Origin: Paroceanicella profunda
GTDB lineage: Bacteria > Pseudomonadota > Alphaproteobacteria > Rhodobacterales > Rhodobacteraceae
Assembly: GCF_005887635.2 (NCBI RefSeq)
Contig: NZ_CP040818.1
Coordinates: 2,634,501 to 2,698,500 of the forward strand
DNA: 64,000 nucleotides
Direction: 5' to 3'
How positions within the stretch are numbered: position 1 is the first letter of the stretch; each line of letters begins with the position of its first letter. This document shows, piece after piece, positions 1 to 9,927 of this stretch. Made by a program: the position numbers and the translations under genes. Under the pieces are notes generated by a model. The model saw only the letters and a list, made by a program, of their open reading frames with translations, was not told where the DNA came from and searched no databases.

Positions 1-2
1 CC

Positions 3-1166
3 TCCCTCCACCCGGTGACCGCCGGGCAGGACCTGCCGCTCGCCGAGGCCGCGGGGCGCATCCTCGCCGCCGACGCGCGCGCGCACCTCTCCAACCCGCC
101 GGCGGCCAACGCGGCGGTGGACGGCTACGGCTTCGCCCATGCCGCCCTCACCGGGGCGGGGCCCCACCGGCTGCCGCTCGCGCCCGGGCGGGCCGCCGCC
201 GGCGTGCCCTATCCGGGCGCGGTTCCCGAAGGCACGGGCCTGCGCATCCTCACCGGCGCGGTGATCCCGCCGGGCGTTGACACGATCGTGTTGCAGGAGG
301 ACTGCCTGCGCAGCGCGGAGGACATCCGCTTCGCGAAGGGGCTGAGGCCCGGCGCGAACATCCGCCGCGCGGGCGAGGATTTCGCCGCCGGAGACCTGCT
401 GCTGCCCGCCGGTGCCCGGGTGAGCCCGCGCGATCTCGCGCTGCTCGCCGCGGGCGGGCTGGGCAGGCTGCGGGTGCGCGCGCCGCTGCGGGTGGGGGTG
501 CTCTCGACCGGCGACGAGCTGGTCGACCCCGGCGCGCCGGCCGCTCGGGGGCAGATCCCGGACGCCAACCGCCCGATGCTGCTCGCCATGCTGCGCGCCT
601 GGGGGATGGAGCCGGTGGATCTCGGCCGCGCCGGAGACAGCGCGCAGGCCGTGGAGGCCGCGCTGGGGCGGGGCGCGGCGCAGGCATCGGCGATCCTGAC
701 CACCGGCGGCGCCTCGGCGGGAGACGAGGACCACGTCTCCGCCGCCCTGCGCCGCGCCGGGCGCCTGCAGCTTTGGCGCATCGCGGTGAAGCCGGGCCGC
801 CCGCTCGCCCTCGGCCTGTGGGACGGGGTGCCGGTATTCGGCCTGCCGGGAAACCCGGTGGCGGCGCTGGTGACGGCGGCGGTCTTCGCCCGCCCGGCGC
901 TGCTGGCGCTCGCCGGGGCGCCCTTCGCCACGCCGCGCGGGATGCTGCTGCCCGCGGCCTTCTCCAAGCGCAAGAAGCCGGGGCGGCGGGAATACCTGCG
1001 CGCCCGGCTGCGCGACGGCGCGGTGGAGGTCTTCGCCTCCGAGGGGTCCGGGCGCATCTCCGGGCTGAGCTGGGCCGAGGGCCTGTGCGAGCTGCCCGAC
1101 GCCGCCGCCGACATCGCCCCGGGCGACCCGGTACGCTACATTCCCTGGGCGGAGTTCGGCCTGTGA
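3..1166 (+). CDS. moeA: Molybdopterin molybdenumtransferase MoeA (5' end off the window)
   Basis: MoeA inserts molybdate into adenylylated molybdopterin in the cytoplasm, the last common step of molybdenum cofactor synthesis. The reading frame is open to the window edge, and the usual first 15-20 residues of the family are missing, so the true start lies upstream and the GTG at 15 is unlikely to be it. Visible family motifs are the early VDGYG segment (usually MDGYA), RILTGAVIPPG followed by QED, the catalytic-domain strand VGVLSTGDEL with DANRPML, TTGGASAGDEDH, and GLPGNPVAAL. The formate dehydrogenase near 50 kb needs molybdenum or tungsten cofactor, but that locus is far away. The stop codon overlaps the next start by 4 nt, so the two genes are probably co-translated. 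Confidence 0.93.
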   Translation, partial: SLHPVTAGQDLPLAEAAGRILAADARAHLSNPPAANAAVDGYGFAHAALTGAGPHRLPLAPGRAAAGVPYPGAVPEGTGLRILTGAVIPPGVDTIVLQEDCLRSAEDIRFAKGLRPGANIRRAGEDFAAGDLLLPAGARVSPRDLALLAAGGLGRLRVRAPLRVGVLSTGDELVDPGAPAARGQIPDANRPMLLAMLRAWGMEPVDLGRAGDSAQAVEAALGRGAAQASAILTTGGASAGDEDHVSAALRRAGRLQLWRIAVKPGRPLALGLWDGVPVFGLPGNPVAALVTAAVFARPALLALAGAPFATPRGMLLPAAFSKRKKPGRREYLRARLRDGAVEVFASEGSGRISGLSWAEGLCELPDAAADIAPGDPVRYIPWAEFGL

Positions 1167-2368
1167 CCCATCCTGCCGCGCCGGCCCGGGCGCGCCCCGC
1201 GATCCTCTCCGCCGCGGGGCTGCTCACCTCCGGCTACTTCGGGGTGATGTTCCTGAGCTACGGCACCTTCCTGCCGTTCTGGCCGGTTTGGCTGGAGGAC
1301 TGGGGGCTGAGCCCGGCCGAGGTGGGCAGTTTCATGGCCGCCTCCGTGGCCGCGCGGGTGATCGCCGGCGTGGTGATCCCGATGATCGCGGACTGGCTGG
1401 ACCAGCGCCGGCTCACCCTGGTGGCGCTCTATCTCGGCGGGGCGACGCTGTTTGCCGCCTGCCTGTTCGTCTCCAGCCCGGAGACGCTGTTCGTCGTCAC
1501 CATCCTGGCCGCGATCGTCTTCGCCGGAACCTCGCCGATCTCCGAGATCCTCGGGGTGGCGGCCGCGCGCGAGCACGGGTTCGCCTATGCGCATGCCCGG
1601 GCGATGGGCTCCATCGGCTTCCTGGGCAGCAACCTGCTGGTGGGGCTGCTCATGGCGCATTTCGGCTCCGACGCGGCGCTGTGGTGGATCGTGGGGAGCT
1701 TGGTCGCCGCGGTGCCGCTGGCGCTGCGCCACCCCGGCGGCGGGCGCGTCGGCCGGGCGAACCGCGCCGGCATCGCGGAGGTCCGCGCCTTGCTGGGCAG
1801 CCGCGCCTACTGGCTGCTGGCTGGTTCCGTGGCGCTCCTGCAGGGCAGCCACGGGGTTTTCTACGCCCTCGGCTCGGTCCACTGGCGCGACATCGGCATC
1901 GGTGATGCCACCATCGGCGCGCTCTGGGCCTGGGGCGTGGCGGTGGAAACCCTGCTGATGATCTTCGCCGGGCCCTGGCTGATCCGCCGGCTCGGCCCGG
2001 TGGGGGCGATGATCCTGTCCGGCGCCGCGGGTGTGCTGCGCTGGGGCGTGATGATGGCTGACCCGATGGGCCCGGCGCTCTGGTTGGTGCAGGGGCTGCA
2101 CGCGCTCACCTTCGCGGCCAGCCACCTGGGGCTGATGGCCTTCTTCCAGTTCTCCATCCCGCACCGGCTGGCGGCCAGCGCGCAGGGCTTCGCGGTGCAG
2201 TTCCTCGGCAACGTGGTGATGGCCGGCAGCATGGCGCTGGCCGGTTGGGCCTATCCTTCTCTGGGCGGCGGCGTCTATGCCATCGCCGCGGTGCTGGCCG
2301 GGCTCGGCGGGCTCTGCGCGCTGGTGCTCCGGAGCCTCTGGGACCGCGGTCCGCTGCTACCGGCCTGA
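1163..2368 (+). CDS. MFS transporter, 3-phenylpropionate permease (HcaT)-like
   Basis: Predicted 401-residue inner-membrane major facilitator. The GTG at 1163 overlaps the moeA stop (GTGA), and the protein from there starts with a short basic tail and then the first helix (LLTSGYFGVMFLSYG). About twelve hydrophobic segments follow. The segments FLPFWPVWLEDWGLSP near the N terminus and the AHARAMGSIGFLGSNL region are typical of the MFS_1-like group that includes the E. coli 3-phenylpropionate transporter. The substrate cannot be read from sequence; the family name is only a subfamily label. An upstream in-frame extension inside moeA (from 773) is composition-driven and was rejected. Confidence 0.85.
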   Translation: MTHPAAPARARPAILSAAGLLTSGYFGVMFLSYGTFLPFWPVWLEDWGLSPAEVGSFMAASVAARVIAGVVIPMIADWLDQRRLTLVALYLGGATLFAACLFVSSPETLFVVTILAAIVFAGTSPISEILGVAAAREHGFAYAHARAMGSIGFLGSNLLVGLLMAHFGSDAALWWIVGSLVAAVPLALRHPGGGRVGRANRAGIAEVRALLGSRAYWLLAGSVALLQGSHGVFYALGSVHWRDIGIGDATIGALWAWGVAVETLLMIFAGPWLIRRLGPVGAMILSGAAGVLRWGVMMADPMGPALWLVQGLHALTFAASHLGLMAFFQFSIPHRLAASAQGFAVQFLGNVVMAGSMALAGWAYPSLGGGVYAIAAVLAGLGGLCALVLRSLWDRGPLLPA

Positions 2369-2384
2369 GCCTACCGGCCTGAGC
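2357..2384 (+). repeat. 14-bp perfect tandem duplication over the MFS stop codon
   Basis: The 14-mer CTACCGGCCTGAGC occurs twice back to back (2357-2370 and 2371-2384). The first copy carries the TGA stop of the MFS gene, the second lies just after it. It looks like a recent slippage duplication. Confidence 0.85.
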
Positions 2385-2934
2385 CGCCGCGGCGGACCGC
2401 CCGACATCCTGCGCAGGCCCCGGCACGGTGCGCTCGCAGCACCTCTTCCGCCCGCCGTGCTCCGAATTCCCAACCTCACCTTCGCAACGATGGCCCCCCG
2501 CGCCCATCTCATGGAGTCTCGGCACGAGCGGCAGCGGGCCCGCGCAGGGCCACGCCGGGCGCTGCGCGCCAGCGCCCTCTCGGACGGCCGGGGCGCGCAG
2601 GGCGGAACGCTGTGAGGGGGCGGCAGGACTGTGGGCACGGCCCGCGTTCGGGGGGGGCGCGCAGGGCCTTGCGCGTGAGCCGGGTCGCGAGCGGCGGGCA
2701 GACCCAAGTTGCACGGCCCGGAGGTCGGGAGGCCGGCGGACTGTGCGGTGCGGGCCGAGTACCAGGCGGCGGCGGGAGGAGCACGGCGGGAGCCGGATGC
2801 CGCGCAGCCGACGGCGGCCTACGGTGCGCGCCGAGCAGCGGGCGTAGGGAGAAGGTGTGCGGCACGAATGGAGTGCAGCGGCGCAAGCGGGGGGGGCGGA
2901 GCGGCGCGCGGAGGGGCGCGCGCCGCTCCGCGGG
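2369..2934. other. Intergenic region, no gene recognised
   Basis: This 566-bp spacer lies between the convergent MFS gene and the minus-strand gene ending at 2935. It is extremely GC-rich with runs of G. Open frames exist on both strands, but they show arginine/glycine/alanine-rich composition without recognisable motifs, so none is called. It contains the end of the 14-bp duplication, and a strong hairpin at its right edge that is listed separately. Confidence 0.6.
2896..2931 (-). terminator. Strong hairpin after the 2935-5079 gene
   Basis: A perfect 15-bp stem (2896-2910 with 2917-2931) encloses a 6-nt loop and begins 4 nt after the minus-strand stop codon. There is no T tract; a C-run follows on the minus strand. 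It is a plausible terminator or 3'-end protecting structure for the greA operon. Confidence 0.5.
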
Positions 2935-5079
2935 TCAGTCGAAGGCGCCGTGGACGCGGGCCAGAAGCATGAAGGCCCGGCCCGTGCGCGTGCTGGAGAG
3001 GGCCGCGATCTCGTCGTCCCGGGCCTCCAGGCACATGCGGCGCAGCACCACGTCGAAGCGGCGCAGGAAGTGCAGCGTCGCGTCGCGGAAGATCGGGTCG
3101 CGGCGCGAGCGTTCGCGGCTGGCGGCGAGCGCGTCATCGTCGCGGATCGCGCCGAGACCGGCGATGGACGGCCCCCGCGTGCCCCGGGCGAAGGCCTGCC
3201 AGAGGGCCGGCGCCGCCGTGTCGGGGATGAGATCGTCCATGTAGATGCCGTCCTGCGACAGGAGGGTCAGCACATCCTCCGCGGCGCGCAGGCATTGCGA
3301 CACCTGGTGGTCGCGCATCGCGTGCTTCATGGCGGTGAAGCCTTCGCTGTCGGCCTCGTCCATGGGGAAGTTCAGTGCGATGAGCATCTCCGTCCAGTCG
3401 ATCGGCGCGGCCATCGGCGTGTCCGGGTCCGAGGCGAGGGGGAGGGAGGCCTGGTCGTCCTCTTCGTCCTCCTCCTCAGGCGCGGAGGCGTCCTCCCGCG
3501 CGTCCGTCTCCTCCCCGGTCTCCGTGTCCCATTCGGGGTCCTCGACCTCGGAGGCCGGATCTTGCATGTCGGCGGAGGCGAGCACGGCCGCGGCGGTGGG
3601 CGACGCCTCCTCGGCGTGCGGCTCCTCGGCCTCCAGCCGCGCGAGGGTCTCGGCCATGCGGGCGCGCTCCTCCGCGACAGTGCCGAGCGGCGTCGAATCT
3701 AGCGCCTCCAGGGTGGAGGCGATCCGCTCTCCGTCCATCGCCGCGGCCGCGCGGTTGGACTCCGGCAGGCCGGGGTCCGCCGCGGTGGCGCTGGCGACAT
3801 CCTGCATCCCGGCGAGGGTGCGGCGCATCTCGGCGCGCGCGGCCCGGGCCTCGGCCTCTCCTAGGTCGGCCGCGCCGTCATGGCCGGCGCGCTCCCGGCC
3901 GCCCGTGCCTTCGATGCGCGACAGGGCGGCGCGGATGTCCTCGCGCACCCGGGCGGAGGAACTGCTCAGCGGTGCGCCCTGCGCCGCGGCGCCGGAGAGG
4001 CGGGCAACGCTGGCCTCCATGCGCGACAGGGCGGCGGCGGTTTCGGCGGGGCGCTCGGACCGAGCGGCTTCGGGAAGCGGGCCGTCGGCCCGGTCCGGCG
4101 TGCCGCGCACCGCATCGGGGGCAGGCGTGTCCCGCCCCACGAAGGACGCCGGCCCCTGCAGGACCGGGGTGGGCGGCACGACCACGGTGTCCTCGTCCTG
4201 CGGATCGCGGGCCGGCGTGCCCGAGGGCGACGTGCCGGACTGGCCGGTGAAAGCGGGCTTGTCGGACGGCGATGCATCGGCGGCGGGGGGGGCGCCAGCC
4301 GGCTTGCCGGAGCCGCCCGGCGCTTCGGAAGCCCTGGCGGCGGCGGGGGGCGGGGTGGAGCGGGGGCCGGACGCGCCGGCCCGGGCCGCGCCGGGAGACG
4401 GAATGCCGGCCCCGGATGCCGCGGCATGAGAAGCGCCGGCGGGCTGCGTGCCGGGCGCGGCCGCGGAGCCCGCGGGCCGGGGCGGGGTGCCGCCCTGGGG
4501 GGCCTGTACCTCGGGCGCGGCGGGGGCGGGGCCGGCGCCGCTGCGCCCCATCCGGGCGATGGCGGCGCGGATCTCGCTGCGCTCTGCGGCGGTGGCGCGG
4601 GCCTCGGCGAGGATGGCCGCGCGCTGCTCCATCTCGGCCTGGCCCTGGGCCTCCAGCCGGGCGATGGCGTCGCGCAGCTCCTCGCGCTCCTCGGCATTGG
4701 CGAGGCGGGCCGCCTGAACCAGCGCGGCGGCCATCTCGTCGGCCACCGGCAGCGCGCCGCGCCCGGCACCGCCTTCGTGCAGTGCGCGCGCCAGCGAGCG
4801 GGTTTCGGCAAGCAGGCTGTCCGCCCGCATCACCAGCAGCGTCGCCAGCCAGATCAGCACCGGCGGCAGCACCGCGGCGAGCAGGAACAGCGCCACGTCG
4901 AGAAACAGCACCGGGCGGCCCTCGCCGCCGAAGGCGCCGAAGAATCCCAGCGCATAGGCCAGCATCGTCACCAGCCATACGGCGGTGAGCCCGGCGGCGA
5001 TGCGCGGCGCGAGAGAGGCGACGGCCGAGCTGCCGCGGACGGGCAGGCCTGGGCCGGAAGGTCTATCCACGCGCGCCAT
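2935..5079 (-). CDS. Membrane-anchored coiled-coil protein of unknown function
   Basis: 714 residues, not recognised as a named family. Two hydrophobic segments (about residues 25-50 and 60-85) are followed by a charged, probably coiled-coil stretch rich in A/E/R (about 90-190). Then comes a long low-complexity P/A/G/S and acidic region (about 190-550). The C-terminal block of about 150 residues has ordinary composition and looks folded; it begins near TEMLIALNFPMD and includes LRRFDVVLRRMCLEARD. The start at 5079 has a GGAGG ribosome-binding site 5 nt upstream. It lies 12 bp after greA, so it is probably the second gene of that operon. The layout suggests an inner-membrane protein with a large cytoplasmic part; function unknown. 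Confidence 0.8.
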   Translation of the reverse strand: MARVDRPSGPGLPVRGSSAVASLAPRIAAGLTAVWLVTMLAYALGFFGAFGGEGRPVLFLDVALFLLAAVLPPVLIWLATLLVMRADSLLAETRSLARALHEGGAGRGALPVADEMAAALVQAARLANAEEREELRDAIARLEAQGQAEMEQRAAILAEARATAAERSEIRAAIARMGRSGAGPAPAAPEVQAPQGGTPPRPAGSAAAPGTQPAGASHAAASGAGIPSPGAARAGASGPRSTPPPAAARASEAPGGSGKPAGAPPAADASPSDKPAFTGQSGTSPSGTPARDPQDEDTVVVPPTPVLQGPASFVGRDTPAPDAVRGTPDRADGPLPEAARSERPAETAAALSRMEASVARLSGAAAQGAPLSSSSARVREDIRAALSRIEGTGGRERAGHDGAADLGEAEARAARAEMRRTLAGMQDVASATAADPGLPESNRAAAAMDGERIASTLEALDSTPLGTVAEERARMAETLARLEAEEPHAEEASPTAAAVLASADMQDPASEVEDPEWDTETGEETDAREDASAPEEEDEEDDQASLPLASDPDTPMAAPIDWTEMLIALNFPMDEADSEGFTAMKHAMRDHQVSQCLRAAEDVLTLLSQDGIYMDDLIPDTAAPALWQAFARGTRGPSIAGLGAIRDDDALAASRERSRRDPIFRDATLHFLRRFDVVLRRMCLEARDDEIAALSSTRTGRAFMLLARVHGAFD

Positions 5080-5091
5080 CAGGTCCTCCGC

Positions 5092-5562
5092 TCAGACAAA
5101 CCGGACCGCGACGATCTCGTAGCTGCGCGTGCCCCCGGGGGTGCGCACCTCGACGGAATCGCCCTCTTCCTTGCCGATCAGGGCCCGGGCGATGGGCGAT
5201 TTCATGTTCAGCAGGCCGGCGTCCACGTCGGCCTCGTACTCGCCCACGATCTGGAAGGTCTTCGCTTCCTCGGTGTCCTCGTCGACGATCTCCACCGTGG
5301 CGCCGAACTTCACCGGGCCCGAGAGGCGGGCAGGGTCGATCACGTCGGCACGGCTGATCACCGCCTCAAGCTCCTTGATGCGCCCCTCGATGAAGCTCTG
5401 CTTCTCGCGGGCGGCGTGATACTCCGCATTCTCGCTCAGATCGCCGTGCTCACGGGCTTCGGCGATGGCGCGGATCACCGCGGGTCGCTCCACCGACTTG
5501 AGTTTCTTGAGCTCCGCATCGAGCGCGGCAAAGCCCCTGGCAGTAAGAGGTATCTTTTCCAT
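5092..5562 (-). CDS. greA: Transcription elongation factor GreA
   Basis: 156 residues, standard length. GreA rescues backtracked RNA polymerase by stimulating cleavage of the nascent transcript through the secondary channel. The N-terminal coiled coil is visible ([23 protein letters not shown] to about residue 75) with the acidic tip region [14 protein letters not shown]. The C-terminal FKBP-like domain follows, with [11 protein letters not shown], the [16 protein letters not shown] segment and the end [22 protein letters not shown] lies 7 nt before the ATG. The next gene on the strand begins 12 bp after the stop. Confidence 0.97.
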   Translation of the reverse strand: MEKIPLTARGFAALDAELKKLKSVERPAVIRAIAEAREHGDLSENAEYHAAREKQSFIEGRIKELEAVISRADVIDPARLSGPVKFGATVEIVDEDTEEAKTFQIVGEYEADVDAGLLNMKSPIARALIGKEEGDSVEVRTPGGTRSYEIVAVRFV

Positions 5563-6010
5563 TGACCACTCCGGTCCGGTCGTCCGGGCTCCCCTGGAAT
5601 CCGGGAAACCTCAGGCGTTAAAATCATATGGCCACGCCCATGTCCCGGGCGCGGCCACACCCGCGAAACTAGGGCTGCCTCCCGGGTTCTGCAAGCCTCG
5701 GCTTGGACGTGGATCCAGCTATCCGCATAAGCATGCGTTTAGCAAGCCTCCGGGCTGCAACCCCTGCGCGACCGGCCCGCGCCGCACCCGTGCGCCGCTT
5801 CCGGGGCAGCTGTCGGGCGGGGGTGGGACGGCCGCCGCGTGCCGGGGCGCGAGGGCGGGGCGAAGCGCGCGCCGGGCCGCGCCGCGGCCGCCCGCACAAA
5901 GCGACCGGCCGCCGGCGCGCGGGCGCTACATTCACCTTGAATGCGGCAGGTCGCTGCGCCAAGTTGCACGGCAACAATCTTGCGCGCAAGGACGTCGAAG
6001 GAGCCAGCAG
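5563..6010. other. Divergent spacer between greA and the ETF-QO gene
   Basis: This 448-bp spacer must hold promoters for both directions. The candidate greA promoter is listed separately. A perfect 12-bp palindrome CTTGCGCGCAAG sits at 5979-5990, just before the GAAGGAG ribosome-binding site of the ETF-QO gene. No tRNA or small gene was recognised. Confidence 0.5.
5666..5694 (-). promoter_or_regulatory. Candidate sigma-70 promoter for greA
   Basis: On the minus strand TTGCAG (5694-5689) is followed after 17 nt by TAGTTT (5671-5666), about 100 nt before the greA start. Match to consensus is moderate and this is an inference. Confidence 0.35.
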
Positions 6011-7660
6011 ATGACCGAACCCACCCGCGAAGCCATGGAGTATGACGTCGTCATCGTCGGTGCGGGACCGGCTGGCCTGTCAGCGGCGATCCGCCTGAAG
6101 CAGCTCGACCCGGAGCTCTCCGTGGTCGTGCTGGAGAAGGGCTCCGAGGTGGGCGCGCACATCCTCTCCGGCGCGGTGCTCGACCCCTGCGGCCTTGACG
6201 CGCTGATGCCCGACTGGCGCGAGAAGGGCGCCCCGATCACCACCGCGGTGACCGAGGACCGCTTCCTGCTGCTCGGCGAGGCCGGCCATGTCCGCATCCC
6301 GAACTGGCCGATGCCGCCGCTGATGAACAACCACGGCAACTATATCGTCTCCATGGCGAACGTGTGCCGCTGGATGGGCGAGCAGGCCGAGGCGCTGGGG
6401 GTGGAGATCTTCCCCGGCATGTCCTGTTCGGAGCTGGTCTGGGGCGATGACGGCCTCGTGAAGGGCGTGGTGGCCGGCGAATTCGGCATCACCGCCGAGG
6501 GCGAGAAGGGCCCGAACTACGAACCGGGCATGGAACTGCTGGGCAAGTACGTGATGCTGGCGGAGGGTGCGCGCGGCTCGCTCTCCAAGCAGGTGATCGC
6601 GCGGCACGGGCTGGCCAGCGCGGCCGAGCCGCAGAAATACGGCCTCGGGATGAAGGAGATCTGGGAGATCCGCCCCGAGAACCACAAGCTCGGCCAGGTG
6701 ACCCACACCATGGGCTGGCCGCTGGGCAAGAACGCCGGCGGCGGCTCGTTCATGTATCACCTCGAGAACAACCAGGTGTTCGTGGGCTTCGTGGTGCACC
6801 TCAACTACGAGAACCCGTATCTCTTCCCCTACATGGAGTTCCAGCGCTTCAAGCATCACCCCGAGATCGCGAAGGTGCTGGAGGGCGGCAAGCGGGTGGC
6901 CTATGGCGCGCGCGCCATCACCGAGGGCGGCTGGCAGTCGATGCCCAGGCTCACCTTCCCCGGCGGCGTGCTGCTGGGCTGCGCCGCGGGCATGGTCAAC
7001 GTGCCGCGCATCAAGGGCAACCATAACGCGATGCTCTCCGGCAAGGCCGCGGCCGAGGCGGCGGTGGAGGCGATCCACGCCGGGCGCGCGGGCGACGAGC
7101 TGACCGCCTATGAGGCGGACGTGCGCTCGGGCCCGATCGCGGCCGACCTGAAGAAGGTGCGCAACGTGAAGCCGCTCTGGTCCGGCTACGGGCTCACGGC
7201 CAGCCTCGCCTTCGGCGGGCTCGACATGTGGGTGTCCAGCCTCACCGGCTGGAACCCGCTCGGCACGCTGAAGCACGGCAAGACGGACGCGGAGGCGACG
7301 GGCCGCGCCAGCCGCCACACGCCCATCGACTACCCGAAGCCGGACGGGGTGCTGAGCTTCGACCGGCTCACCAACGTGAGCTTCTCCTTCACCAACCACG
7401 ACGAGGACCAGCCGAGCCACCTGAAGCTGAAGGATCCCACCATCCCGGTGCGCTGGACCCTGCCGAAATACGCCGAGCCCGCGCAGCGCTACTGCCCCGC
7501 CGGCGTCTACGAGGTCATCGAGGCGGAGGACGGCCCGCGCTTCCAGATCAACGCGCAGAACTGCGTGCACTGCAAGACCTGTGACATCAAGGACCCGGCG
7601 CAGAACATCAACTGGTGCACCCCCCAGGGCGGCGGCGGCCCGAACTACCCCAACATGTGA
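6011..7660 (+). CDS. Electron transfer flavoprotein-ubiquinone oxidoreductase
   Basis: 549 residues, usual length for ETF-QO (ETFDH). The enzyme takes electrons from reduced ETF, fed by acyl-CoA and related dehydrogenases, through FAD and a 4Fe-4S cluster to ubiquinone at the inner membrane. The FAD-binding GAGPAG motif is at residues 17-22 and further FAD-domain motifs follow (LEKGSEVGAHILSGAVLDP). The C terminus carries the cluster ligands, with the last three cysteines in NCVHCKTCDIKDP near residue 520. The chosen ATG has GAAGGAG at 5997-6003; an in-frame extension back to 5465 overlaps greA antisense and was rejected. The etfAB genes are not in the window. Confidence 0.96.
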   Translation: MTEPTREAMEYDVVIVGAGPAGLSAAIRLKQLDPELSVVVLEKGSEVGAHILSGAVLDPCGLDALMPDWREKGAPITTAVTEDRFLLLGEAGHVRIPNWPMPPLMNNHGNYIVSMANVCRWMGEQAEALGVEIFPGMSCSELVWGDDGLVKGVVAGEFGITAEGEKGPNYEPGMELLGKYVMLAEGARGSLSKQVIARHGLASAAEPQKYGLGMKEIWEIRPENHKLGQVTHTMGWPLGKNAGGGSFMYHLENNQVFVGFVVHLNYENPYLFPYMEFQRFKHHPEIAKVLEGGKRVAYGARAITEGGWQSMPRLTFPGGVLLGCAAGMVNVPRIKGNHNAMLSGKAAAEAAVEAIHAGRAGDELTAYEADVRSGPIAADLKKVRNVKPLWSGYGLTASLAFGGLDMWVSSLTGWNPLGTLKHGKTDAEATGRASRHTPIDYPKPDGVLSFDRLTNVSFSFTNHDEDQPSHLKLKDPTIPVRWTLPKYAEPAQRYCPAGVYEVIEAEDGPRFQINAQNCVHCKTCDIKDPAQNINWCTPQGGGGPNYPNM

Positions 7661-8183
7661 CCCTGTGGCGGCGGGCCCCGGAGCGCCGGCAGCCCCGGCC
7701 CGCCGGCCCGGCAGATGCCGTGGCGGGGCCCTGCCGGACCACAGCCGGTGCCGCGCCTGCAGCGCCACATACGGGCGGCGGAGAACGGGACTTCTCCACC
7801 GGAGGGGCAGGGGAACGGCTGGCCTGGATATCGCGCGGCCAGCGGGCCCTGTCAGGCCACGGGCCTTCGGACACGCCCCCGATCCGGCGGCGGGGCGGGG
7901 GCCCTGAGGGCGCCGGCCCTGTGGCCGGAAGGCGACAGGCGGGGCCGGAACGGGGCAGATGGCGCGGAAGTGACCGCGTGAGCGCCCATTGCGGTTGCAC
8001 GCGCCCGGGCTGCGCGCCTAGCATGGTGCGGACTGGACCGGCTGCCGGCCGGGCCCGCTTCCCCCTTGTGCCGGTCGTCTCGGCCGGGCGGCGCGGCGCC
8101 CCGGGTGGCCGGAGCCGGATGGTTTGCCCCGGTCGGCGCGCCGCGACGACGCCCCGCCGAGGGTCTGCAAGGAGACCGATGCC
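7661..8183. other. Intergenic region upstream of the TPR gene
   Basis: 523 bp without a convincing gene. Just after the ETF-QO stop, GGCGGGCC (7670-7677) and GGCCCGCC (7697-7704) can pair, a weak terminator candidate without a T run. A candidate promoter near 8000 is listed separately. Confidence 0.45.
7995..8024 (+). promoter_or_regulatory. Candidate promoter for the TPR-ispE genes
   Basis: TTGCAC (7995-8000) and TAGCAT (8019-8024) are separated by 18 nt, about 160 nt before the TPR gene start. Moderate consensus match; inference only. Confidence 0.35.
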
Positions 8184-8186
8184 GTG

Positions 8187-9905
8187 ATGTCTTTCGCACC
8201 GATGACCCGTCTGGCCATGCCGCTGCTCGTGCTCGCGGGGCTGTCCGTTCCCGTGGCGGCGGGAGCGCAGGGTCTGGCCGGCGAATATCTCGGCGCCCGT
8301 TTCGCGGAACTCAGCGGCGACATCTCGATGGCGGCCCGGCTCTACCCGCGCGCCGCCGCGCGAGACCCGCAGAACCCCGAGCTGATCGAACGCGCGATGC
8401 TCTACCGGATCTCCTCGGGCGATGTTCCCGGCGCGATCGAGCTGTCGGACCGGCTGGCCGCCCTGGCGCCGGACAACAACTACGTCTCCCTGGTGGCCGC
8501 GGTGCGCGAGCTGCGCGCCGGCGCCTTCGCCAGCGCGCTGGACCGGCTCAACGGCCAGGAGGACCTGTTCGGCCCGCTGCTGCAGGCGCTGATGAAGGGC
8601 TGGGCCCAGTCGGTGGATGACATGACGGCCGCGGACCTCACCTTCGACGGGCTCAGCGGCAACGACACGCTGGAGGCCTACGGCTCCTACCACAAGGCGC
8701 TCGCGCATGCGGTGGCCGGGGACCTGGAAGGCGCCGCGAAGATCTTCACCGCCCGCCGGCAGGACTTCCTCGGCCTGGACCGCCGCTCGCTGGTGGCCGA
8801 GGCCGAGGTCTATGCCGCGACCGGCCGCCAGACCCAGGCGCTGGAGGTGATCGACAACGCCTTCGCCCGCGGCCTGCGTGCCCCGATGCTCACCAGCCTG
8901 CGCGAGCGCATCTCCACCGGAGAACCGGTGGCGTTCAACATGGTCACCAACGCCACCGAGGGCGTCGCCGAGGCGCTCTACACCTTCGCGCTGGTGCTGG
9001 GCACGGGCGAGCAGAACCGCGGCTTCGCGGTGCTGCTGTCGCGATTCGCGCTCTACCTGCGCCCGGAGCTGATCGACGCGCGCCTGCTCACCGCCGAACT
9101 GCTGGAGGATGACGACCAGTTCGACCTCGCCATCGCCGCCTACGGCTCGGTGCCCGCCGAGGCGCCGCAGTTCCTGCGTGCCGAGGTGGGCCGGGCCAGC
9201 GCGCTCGATGCCGCCGGCCGCACGGATGAGGCGATCGGCGTGCTCACCGGCCTGAAGCGCACCCATCCGCAGGAACTCGCCCCCGTCACGGCCCTGGCCG
9301 ATGCGCTGCGCAAGCAGGAGCGTTTCTCCGAGGCGGCGGAGGCCTATACGGACGCCATCGCCCTCCTGCCGGAGGAGCAGCCCCGCCACTGGGTGTTCTT
9401 CTACCAGCGCGGCATCTGCTTCGAGCAGTCCGACCAGTGGGACAAGGCCGAGGCGGACTTCCGCCATGCCCTCGCCCTGCAGCCGGACCAGCCGCTGGTG
9501 CTGAACTACCTCGGCTATTCGCTGGTGGAGAAGGGCGAGAAGATGGACGAGGCCGAGCAGATGATCCGCTCCGCCGTCGACCAGCGCCCGGATGACGGCT
9601 ACATCACCGACAGCCTCGCCTGGGTGCTCTACAAGCTCGGGCGCTACGATGAAGCCATCGAACCGATGGAGCGCGCCGTGGAACTGGTGCCCTCGGACCC
9701 GATCCTGAACGACCACCTCGGCGACGTGCTCTGGAAGGTCGGCCGCAAGATGGAGGCCCGGTTCCAGTGGAAGCGCGCGCTCTCCTACGAGCCGGAGCAG
9801 GACGACATCGCCCGCATCCGCCGCAAGCTGGAGTTCGGCCTCGATTCCGTGCTGAAGGAGGAGATGGCCCGCCATCCGGTGAAGCCGGACGGCAAGGACG
9901 GCTGA
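8187..9905 (+). CDS. Exported tetratricopeptide-repeat protein
   Basis: 572 residues. An N-terminal signal peptide is clear (basic MTR, hydrophobic [17 protein letters not shown], then AGAQ). The rest is helical with repeated TPR-like pairs, clearest in the C-terminal half (around [39 protein letters not shown] and [17 protein letters not shown]). It is probably a periplasmic scaffold for protein-protein contacts; the exact partner is unknown. GGAG at 8171-8174 precedes both an in-frame GTG (8184, spacing 9) and the ATG at 8187 (spacing 12), so the start could be either. ispE starts 22 nt after the stop and is probably co-transcribed. Confidence 0.85.
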   Translation: MSFAPMTRLAMPLLVLAGLSVPVAAGAQGLAGEYLGARFAELSGDISMAARLYPRAAARDPQNPELIERAMLYRISSGDVPGAIELSDRLAALAPDNNYVSLVAAVRELRAGAFASALDRLNGQEDLFGPLLQALMKGWAQSVDDMTAADLTFDGLSGNDTLEAYGSYHKALAHAVAGDLEGAAKIFTARRQDFLGLDRRSLVAEAEVYAATGRQTQALEVIDNAFARGLRAPMLTSLRERISTGEPVAFNMVTNATEGVAEALYTFALVLGTGEQNRGFAVLLSRFALYLRPELIDARLLTAELLEDDDQFDLAIAAYGSVPAEAPQFLRAEVGRASALDAAGRTDEAIGVLTGLKRTHPQELAPVTALADALRKQERFSEAAEAYTDAIALLPEEQPRHWVFFYQRGICFEQSDQWDKAEADFRHALALQPDQPLVLNYLGYSLVEKGEKMDEAEQMIRSAVDQRPDDGYITDSLAWVLYKLGRYDEAIEPMERAVELVPSDPILNDHLGDVLWKVGRKMEARFQWKRALSYEPEQDDIARIRRKLEFGLDSVLKEEMARHPVKPDGKDG

Positions 9906-9927
9906 TCCGGCCGCCGGGACCCCGCCG

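Noticed and set aside
15..1166. GTG at 15 as true moeA start
   Set aside because: The frame is open to the window edge and the protein lacks the usual first residues.
209..1227. Long minus-strand open frames over moeA
   Set aside because: Arg/Pro/Ser-rich products without motifs, antisense to a clear MoeA; a common effect of high GC third positions. The same applies to most other long antisense frames in the window.
5563..6010. tRNA gene in the greA/ETF-QO spacer
   Set aside because: Stems were looked for by eye; no cloverleaf with a TTC-loop was found.
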